DNA of 11,773 nt from Syntrophaceae bacterium UBA6252 (GTDB lineage: Bacteria > Desulfobacterota > Syntrophia > Syntrophales > UBA6807). The position numbers and the translations under genes are program-made. Location of the stretch: contig DJVQ01000048.1 of the NCBI GenBank assembly GCA_002441265.1, positions 20,171 through 31,943 of the forward strand, read 5' to 3'. Below the pieces are notes generated by a model. The model worked only from the letters and a program-made list of their open reading frames with translations, made no database searches and was not told the DNA's origin. Each line of letters opens with the position of its first letter. Within the stretch, counting starts at the first letter, position 1. Positions 5,438-10,046 of this stretch are shown piece after piece.

Positions 5438-6268
5438 ATGAGAGGAATCATCAGGTTTTTCATCGTCCTTCTGGCGGCCCTGCTGTGCGCCGCCTGTGCC
5501 GGACCGCCGGACCGGCCGGCCGCTCCGGGAGGAGGGGTGTACCACTTCGTCGAGCCGGGCGAATCCCTGTGGTCCATTTCACGGGCTTACGGCGTCGAGG
5601 TGGATCTCGTCGCCCGGGCGAACGGGATCGACGATCCCCGTTCCCTTTCCGCGGGCGATGTTCTTTTCATCCCCGGGGCGCAGCAGGTGATCGAAGGGGA
5701 TGTGCCGCCGGACGGAACGGCTCCCGCGGAAAAACCCCCCGTGAAGAAGCCTCCACGGAAAATAGAGGCGCCGAAGACCGCCGGGAAACCCCCGGCCGGG
5801 GCGGTCCGGAAAACGGCGGTTCCTCCCCGGCCTGCGCGGAGCGGGCGGTCGGCGAAATTCATCTGGCCCGTCTGCGGGGAGGTCCTTTCCCCTTTCGGCC
5901 GCCAGGCCGACGGCATGGTCCACAACGGAATACGGATCGGAGGGGAGGAAGGATGCAAGGTGGTGGCCTCCGCCTCGGGAACGGTGATTCACTCGGCGGG
6001 CCTCAAGTTCTACGGGGGAACGGTCATCATCCGGCACGATGGAAATTACAACACCGTCTATGCCTACCTGAAGGAACGGATGGTCAAGGTGGGGGACCGG
6101 ATCTCCCAGGGGGAAACGATCGCCCGCCTGGGGAAGGACGAACGGGAAGGCATTCCCTGCCTGCATTTCGAAATCCGGCGGGGGAAAACGCCCCGGGACC
6201 CCCTGTATTATCTGCCCCCCCTGACGGCCGCACCGGCGGACCGGAAAGAAGGAAGGAAGGGGGGGTAG
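5438..6268 (+). CDS. nlpD: NlpD-like lipoprotein: LysM + degenerate LytM (M23) domain
   Basis: A 276-residue envelope protein that probably activates cell-wall amidases at division. A signal segment (1-19) ends in LLCAAC, so Cys20 is the likely lipidated residue, although Cys at the -3 position is not the usual lipobox choice. A LysM peptidoglycan-binding domain spans about 34-80 (YHFVEPGESLWSISRAYGV...DVLFIPG). A Pro/Lys-rich linker (about 92-135) leads to a LytM domain (142-260). The zinc site is broken: HNGIRI has Arg166 in place of the metal-binding Asp, Tyr210 replaces the usual His, and CLHFEI has Cys241 instead of the first His of HxH. This matches NlpD/EnvC-type activators, which bind amidases rather than cut peptidoglycan. 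It starts 18 bases after the yqaA-like gene. The purine-rich GGGAGA abuts the ATG closely, so the ribosome binding site is not ideal. Its stop codon sits in a G6/C6 hairpin loop. Confidence 0.9.
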   Translation: MRGIIRFFIVLLAALLCAACAGPPDRPAAPGGGVYHFVEPGESLWSISRAYGVEVDLVARANGIDDPRSLSAGDVLFIPGAQQVIEGDVPPDGTAPAEKPPVKKPPRKIEAPKTAGKPPAGAVRKTAVPPRPARSGRSAKFIWPVCGEVLSPFGRQADGMVHNGIRIGGEEGCKVVASASGTVIHSAGLKFYGGTVIIRHDGNYNTVYAYLKERMVKVGDRISQGETIARLGKDEREGIPCLHFEIRRGKTPRDPLYYLPPLTAAPADRKEGRKGG

Positions 6269-6279
6269 GAGAACCCCCC
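6260..6279 (+). other. G6/C6 inverted repeat enclosing the nlpD stop codon
   Basis: Six Gs (6260-6265) can pair with six Cs (6274-6279) across an 8-base loop that contains the TAG stop and an AGGAGA. No T-run follows, so it is not a classic intrinsic terminator. It could stabilise the transcript 3' end or modulate translation of the next gene, or it may be a by-product of the G-rich Lys/Gly-coding tail. Confidence 0.35.
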
Positions 6280-6313
6280 GTTGCTCGATGAACCCATCAG
6301 GAAAGGAAAGGGA

Positions 6314-6982
6314 ATGAAACTGACGGACAAAATCTATGTCTACGAATGGACGGATGCTTTCGAGAACAACTGCAACAGCTATTTCATCGGGGGTGGAACG
6401 GGAATCCTCATCGACCCGGGACTGAAGCAGTTCTTCCCCTCCCTCCTGGAAAGGATGGAGGAGGACGGCATCGGGGAAGGGGAGATCCGTTACGTCCTCA
6501 ACACCCACTCCCATCCGGATCATTTCGAGGGATCGGAACTGTTCAACGGGAACGGCGGCGTCACGATCGGACTGAGCGGGACGGAAAAGGACTTTTACGA
6601 ACAGACGGGGAAACACTTCTACAGCTGGTTCGGCCTCAATCCTCCCGATGTGGACGTCGGCCTCGATCTCGAGGAGGGCAAACTCGTCATCGGGGACGAG
6701 CCCTTCGAGGTGTTCCTGACCCCCGGCCATTCCCCGGGATCGGTCTGCATCTACCAGCCCTCGGAAAAAGCCCTTTTCTGCGGCGACGTCATTTTTCACC
6801 AGAACGTGGGGAGGACGGACTTCCCCGGCGGGGACGGGGAACTCCTGAAGAAAAGCATTCTCAGGCTTTCCAGGGTCGATGTGGAACACCTGCTTCCGGG
6901 GCACATGGACATCGTGTCGGGGGCGGACCGGGTGAAAAAGAATTTCCTCCAGGTCATCGAGTACGTCTTTCCCTACCTGTAG
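6314..6982 (+). CDS. Metallo-beta-lactamase-fold hydrolase (first of two)
   Basis: A 222-residue cytosolic MBL-fold enzyme of the glyoxalase II-like kind. The metal ligands are complete: THSHPDH (64-70; His65, His67, Asp69, His70), PGH with His139, GD with bridging Asp158, and PGH with His197. GRTDFPGG (167-174) is shared with the second MBL protein at 7167. No signal peptide or extra rhodanese or flavodiiron domain is present, so the substrate (thioester, persulfide or other) is not evident. The ATG at 6314 has the purine-rich AGGAAAGGGA upstream; a TTG at 6281 in the same frame would add eleven residues and is less likely. It lies 45 bases after nlpD and probably ends that operon. Its stop is followed within 20 bases by repeat copy C. 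Confidence 0.88.
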   Translation: MKLTDKIYVYEWTDAFENNCNSYFIGGGTGILIDPGLKQFFPSLLERMEEDGIGEGEIRYVLNTHSHPDHFEGSELFNGNGGVTIGLSGTEKDFYEQTGKHFYSWFGLNPPDVDVGLDLEEGKLVIGDEPFEVFLTPGHSPGSVCIYQPSEKALFCGDVIFHQNVGRTDFPGGDGELLKKSILRLSRVDVEHLLPGHMDIVSGADRVKKNFLQVIEYVFPYL

Positions 6983-7000
6983 GAAAAGGAGTGTCAACCG

Positions 7001-7098
7001 GGCGCCCGAATCGTGACGACCGAGGCGTACTTTTTCGTACGCCGCAGGGAGGAGGGAGGAAGGGCAACGCCGCATATGGACTTTTTACGAAGCCGTCA
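7001..7098 (+). repeat. Intergenic repeat copy C
   Basis: A 98-base element aligned over its full length to the inverse of copy B's core. It starts GGCGCCCGAATC and ends ACGAAGCCGTCA. Its hairpin is GGCGTAC (7024-7030) / GTACGCC (7037-7043) with a 6-base loop. Relative to copy B one A-T pair is replaced by G-C on both arms, so the pairing is preserved. The extra 60-base arm that copy B has beyond GGCGCC is not present; the sequence upstream is just the 3' end of the MBL gene. It fills the gap between the two MBL-fold genes and ends six bases before the -35 box at 7105. Confidence 0.85.
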
Positions 7099-7104
7099 AA
7101 GGAT

Positions 7105-7133
7105 TTGACGAACGGGGAAAGAGTAAGTATAAG
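7105..7133 (+). promoter_or_regulatory. Putative sigma70-type promoter for the MBL2-purC pair
   Basis: TTGACG (7105-7110), a 17-base spacer and TATAAG (7128-7133), each one mismatch from consensus. The predicted transcript starts near 7140 and gives a leader of about 27 bases containing AGGGAGGA before the ATG at 7167. The -35 lies six bases beyond the end of repeat copy C. Confidence 0.65.
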
Positions 7134-7166
7134 TACGCTTTTCTCGAAACAGGGAGGACTTCTTTC

Positions 7167-7796
7167 ATGATCTTGGAACAGATCCAGGTGGGACACATGG
7201 CCGTGTTCGCCTATCTCATCGGCGACGAACAGACGGGGGAGGCGATGCTCGTAGATCCCGCCGCGGACGTCGGCCGTCTCCTCGGGGAGGCACGGAAGCG
7301 TGGGCTTCAGATCCGCCTCATCGTGAATACCCACGGCCACGTGGACCATATCGCCGGCAACGCGGACTGCCGGAAGGAAACGGGTGCGAAGATCGTCATT
7401 CATGAACTGGACGCGGACATGCTCACATCCACCCCCTCCGTCATGCTCCGGATGTTCAACGCCAAGGCGTCGCCGCCGGCGGACATCACGGTCCGGGACG
7501 GGGACACCGTCGCCGTCGGCGGGATCAGCCTTCAGGTCTTTCACACGCCCGGCCACACGCCGGGGGGGGTCTGTCTTTACAGCCCCGGTTTCGTTCTCAC
7601 GGGGGACACCCTTTTCGTCGAGAGCGTGGGGAGGACCGATTTCCCCGGGGGGTCCTGGGAGGCGCTCCGTAATTCCATCATGACCCGCCTTCTGACCCTT
7701 CCCGAAGAAACCGTCGTTCTTCCGGGACACAATTACGGCAGGGTGCCCCGGTCCACCATCGGTCATGAAAAGCGACACAATCCATTTCTGCGGTAG
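7167..7796 (+). CDS. Metallo-beta-lactamase-fold hydrolase (second; hydroxyacylglutathione hydrolase-like)
   Basis: A 209-residue MBL-fold enzyme close in layout to bacterial GloB-like proteins. Residues visible are LVDPAAD (28-34), the metal motif THGHVDH (55-61; His56, His58, Asp60, His61), HTPGHTPGG with His130, GDTLF with Asp147, GRTDFPGG (155-162), and LPGH with His188. The C-terminal substrate-binding helical domain of true glyoxalase II is absent apart from a short HEKRHNPFLR tail, so a small thioesterase-like role is likelier than S-D-lactoylglutathione hydrolysis. That is inference. AGGGAGGA lies 8 bases before the ATG. It has its own promoter at 7105 and is followed 12 bases later by purC, so the two are probably co-transcribed. 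It is related to, but clearly diverged from, the MBL protein at 6314. Confidence 0.9.
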   Translation: MILEQIQVGHMAVFAYLIGDEQTGEAMLVDPAADVGRLLGEARKRGLQIRLIVNTHGHVDHIAGNADCRKETGAKIVIHELDADMLTSTPSVMLRMFNAKASPPADITVRDGDTVAVGGISLQVFHTPGHTPGGVCLYSPGFVLTGDTLFVESVGRTDFPGGSWEALRNSIMTRLLTLPEETVVLPGHNYGRVPRSTIGHEKRHNPFLR

Positions 7797-7808
7797 GGAG
7801 GCTGTGCC

Positions 7809-8693
7809 ATGGAGAAAAAAGGAATTCCGTCGGTCGACCTGAAAGGGCTGAAATTCCGGGGCAGGGGAAAGGTCCGGGACATCTACGATCTGGGGGATTC
7901 CCTGCTCATCGTGGCGACGGACCGCATTTCGGCGTTCGATGTCATCTTTCCCGATCCCGTGCCCGGCAAGGGGAAGATCCTCACCCGGATGTCCCTCTTC
8001 TGGTTCGACCGTATGAAGGACATCGTCCCGAACCATATCATCACCGCCGACGTCGATGCCTTCCCGGAGGCCTGCAGGCCCTACCGGGACATCCTGGAAG
8101 GCAGGAGCATGCTCGTCCGTAAAGCGGTTCCCCTTCCCGTCGAATGCGTGGTCCGGGGATATCTCACCGGCTCCGCGTGGAAGGATTACCGGGAGGGAAA
8201 GCCCGTTTCGGGGATCGGGCTTCCGGCCGGTCTGCCCGAATCGGCGAAGCTCGAGACGCCCATCTTCACTCCCTCGACCAAGGCCCCCGAGGGGGAGCAC
8301 GACCTTCCCATATCCCGGGAGGAGATGTCCCGGCTGATCGGCGGGGACCTGACCGAACGGATCATCCGGATTTCCCTGGAAATCTATCAAAAGGCGCAGT
8401 CCCTCGCGGAAGAGCGGGGAATCATCATCGCCGACACGAAAATGGAATTCGGGACCATCGGCGGCGAACTCCTCCTCATCGACGAGCTCCTCACGCCCGA
8501 TTCCTCCAGGTTCTGGCCCCGGGAGGAGTACGCGGAGGGGCGCTCCCAGAAAAGTTTCGACAAGCAGGTCCTCAGGGATTACCTTCTTTCCACGGACTGG
8601 GACCAGAAGCCGCCGGCGCCGGAACTTCCGCCGCAAATCGTGGAGAAAACACGGGAACGCTACGAGGAGGCCCTCCGCCGCCTGCTCCGGTAG
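7809..8693 (+). CDS. purC: Phosphoribosylaminoimidazole-succinocarboxamide synthase (SAICAR synthetase)
   Basis: A 294-residue cytosolic enzyme of de novo purine synthesis. It joins CAIR and aspartate with ATP to give SAICAR. It belongs to the longer PurC form (about 290-300 residues, as in yeast Ade1) rather than the short form of about 240 residues in E. coli. Landmarks are GRGKVRDIYD (18-27), ATDRISAFDV (36-45), VECVVRGYLTGSAW (111-124), TPSTKAPEGEHD (154-165), IADTKMEFG (207-215), IDELLTPDSSRFW (224-236), and SFDKQVLRDYL (249-259). AGGGAGG lies 7 bases before the ATG. No other purine gene is nearby. It is probably the second gene of a pair with the MBL protein. The 157-base gap after it contains the dnaJ promoter and leader ORF. 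Confidence 0.96.
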   Translation: MEKKGIPSVDLKGLKFRGRGKVRDIYDLGDSLLIVATDRISAFDVIFPDPVPGKGKILTRMSLFWFDRMKDIVPNHIITADVDAFPEACRPYRDILEGRSMLVRKAVPLPVECVVRGYLTGSAWKDYREGKPVSGIGLPAGLPESAKLETPIFTPSTKAPEGEHDLPISREEMSRLIGGDLTERIIRISLEIYQKAQSLAEERGIIIADTKMEFGTIGGELLLIDELLTPDSSRFWPREEYAEGRSQKSFDKQVLRDYLLSTDWDQKPPAPELPPQIVEKTRERYEEALRRLLR

Positions 8694-8703
8694 GGCCGGG
8701 GCC

Positions 8704-8732
8704 TTGACAGGGGAGGGATGGATGATTAATTT
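8704..8732 (+). promoter_or_regulatory. Putative sigma70-type promoter for dnaJ
   Basis: A perfect -35 TTGACA (8704-8709), a 17-base spacer, and TAATTT (8727-8732) as the -10. The predicted start is near 8739, giving a leader of about 110 bases before dnaJ. No sigma32-type heat-shock promoter and no CIRCE inverted repeat is visible in the leader. Confidence 0.55.
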
Positions 8733-8819
8733 GTGTGCGCCGAAGTGTGTCCGTTTCCGCCCGGAAGACCGGACGCCGGCAGACATCCCCGGAGAAGGAG
8801 AAGGGAAGGGGATTTCACG

Positions 8820-8846
8820 ATGAACACCCGCACGGACTTGCACTGA
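8820..8846 (+). CDS. Eight-codon upstream ORF in the dnaJ leader
   Basis: ATG AAC ACC CGC ACG GAC TTG CAC TGA encodes MNTRTDLH and ends four bases before the dnaJ ATG. It has the only good ribosome binding site in the leader (AAGGGG, 8 bases before its ATG), while dnaJ itself has none. Termination here could hand ribosomes to dnaJ by reinitiation. The ORF is very short and could be chance; the evidence is the position of the ribosome binding site. Confidence 0.3.
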   Translation: MNTRTDLH

Positions 8847-8850
8847 TTCC

Positions 8851-9912
8851 ATGAAGAACGACTACTACGGCATCCTCGGGGTGGACCGTAACGCGACCGC
8901 CGAGGACATCAAAAAGAATTACCGCAGGCTCGCCATGAAGTACCATCCCGACCGCAATCCGGGCGATCGGGAAGCGGAGGAGAAATTCAAGGAGGCGGCG
9001 GAGGCTTACGAAGTTCTCTGCGATCCCGAAAAGAGGGGAATCTACGACCGGTACGGCCATGAAGGTCTCCAGGGATCCGGGTACCATGGATTCTCCGGTT
9101 TCGAGGATATCTTTTCCAGCTTCGGCGATATCTTCGAGGACGTGTTCGGTTTCGGAGGGGGCGGCAGGGCCCGTTCGCGGACGGCCGTCCGTCAGGGGGC
9201 GGATCTCCGATACGATCTTCGGCTCACCTTCATGGAGGCGGTTTTCGGGGTTTCCCGGGAAATCGAAGTGGGACGGCTCGTCGCCTGCGGCGGGTGCAAG
9301 GGGACCGGCAGCGCGGCCGGGACGAGTCCCGAGGTGTGCGGAACCTGTCAGGGAAGAGGCCAGGTCACACAGAGGAGCGGATTTTTCAGCATCAGCACCA
9401 CCTGTCCCCACTGCCGCGGCGAGGGCCGGATCATCCGGAATCCCTGCAGGGAATGCAGGGGCACGGGGAAAATCCAGAGCAGCAAGTCCGTCCAGATCAG
9501 GATTCCCCCCGGCGTGGAGACCGGCTCCAGACTCCGTCTCCGCGGGGAGGGCGAGGATGGGGAACACGGCGGACCCTCCGGGGACCTTTACGTGTTCATC
9601 GAAGTGGACGCCCATGAATATTTCGAAAGGCACGGGGACGACATTCTGCTGAAAATCCCCCTCTCTTTCACCCAGGCGGCCCTGGGGGCCACGATCGAGG
9701 TCCCCACGCTGAACGGAGCGGAAAAACTCAAGATTCCGAAAGGCACCCAGCACGGGAAGATCTTCCGTCTTCCCGGAAAAGGCATTCCCAACCTCCGGGG
9801 ATTCGGCAGGGGGGACCAGATTGTGCAGACCGTTGTGGAGGTCCCCACCAACCTGACAAAACAGGAGGAAAAAGTCCTTAAAGAATTCGCCCGCCTTCGC
9901 GGAGAAGCCTGA
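8851..9912 (+). CDS. dnaJ: Chaperone protein DnaJ (type I Hsp40)
   Basis: A 353-residue co-chaperone that delivers substrates to DnaK and stimulates its ATPase. The J domain (1-70) has YHPDRN with the HPD triad at 32-34. A Gly/Phe-rich region follows (about 73-106). The cysteine-rich domain has four CxxCxGxG repeats with cysteine pairs at 146/149, 163/166, 185/188 and 199/202, forming two zinc sites. The C-terminal beta-sandwich substrate-binding domain runs to the end (for example IPPGVETGSRLRLRGEGE and LKIPKGTQHGKIFRLPGKG). It is slightly shorter than the 376-residue E. coli protein. An in-frame TGA at 8821-8823 excludes a longer form, so ATG 8851 is the first start even though no ribosome binding site precedes it. 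dnaK and grpE are not adjacent; the gene has its own promoter, and deltaproteobacteria often carry more than one dnaJ. Confidence 0.96.
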   Translation: MKNDYYGILGVDRNATAEDIKKNYRRLAMKYHPDRNPGDREAEEKFKEAAEAYEVLCDPEKRGIYDRYGHEGLQGSGYHGFSGFEDIFSSFGDIFEDVFGFGGGGRARSRTAVRQGADLRYDLRLTFMEAVFGVSREIEVGRLVACGGCKGTGSAAGTSPEVCGTCQGRGQVTQRSGFFSISTTCPHCRGEGRIIRNPCRECRGTGKIQSSKSVQIRIPPGVETGSRLRLRGEGEDGEHGGPSGDLYVFIEVDAHEYFERHGDDILLKIPLSFTQAALGATIEVPTLNGAEKLKIPKGTQHGKIFRLPGKGIPNLRGFGRGDQIVQTVVEVPTNLTKQEEKVLKEFARLRGEA

Positions 9913-9931
9913 ACCTACCCATTTGTCGTTT

Positions 9932-10036
9932 TTTATCGAGTCCGAAGGGAAAATTCCATTGACAGGAGGGGGTGACTTCCCTATACTCCAACCGCCCACA
10001 TTGCCGGGAAGTCGGAAATGCATTCCACTCGATAAA
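9932..10036 (+). promoter_or_regulatory. Ten-base inverted repeat flanking the carB promoter
   Basis: TTTATCGAGT at 9932-9941 is the exact reverse complement of ACTCGATAAA at 10027-10036. One arm lies upstream of the -35 and the other in the leader just before the carB ribosome binding site. Paired operator sites or a chance match are both possible; no known repressor motif is recognised. Confidence 0.3.
9959..9987 (+). promoter_or_regulatory. Near-consensus sigma70-type promoter for carB
   Basis: TTGACA (9959-9964), a 17-base spacer and TATACT (9982-9987), one mismatch from full consensus. The transcript would start near 9994, giving a leader of about 53 bases. No terminator hairpin is seen between the dnaJ stop and this promoter. 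Confidence 0.75.
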
Positions 10037-10046
10037 GGATGCCGAA

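Noticed and set aside
6954..8852. 632-residue minus-strand open frame opposite MBL2 and purC
   Set aside because: Antisense shadow crossing two well-supported genes and the repeat, without recognisable domains.
10018..10035. Five-codon ORF (MHSTR) in the carB leader
   Set aside because: Too short, and carB has its own good ribosome binding site right after it, so no coupling is needed.
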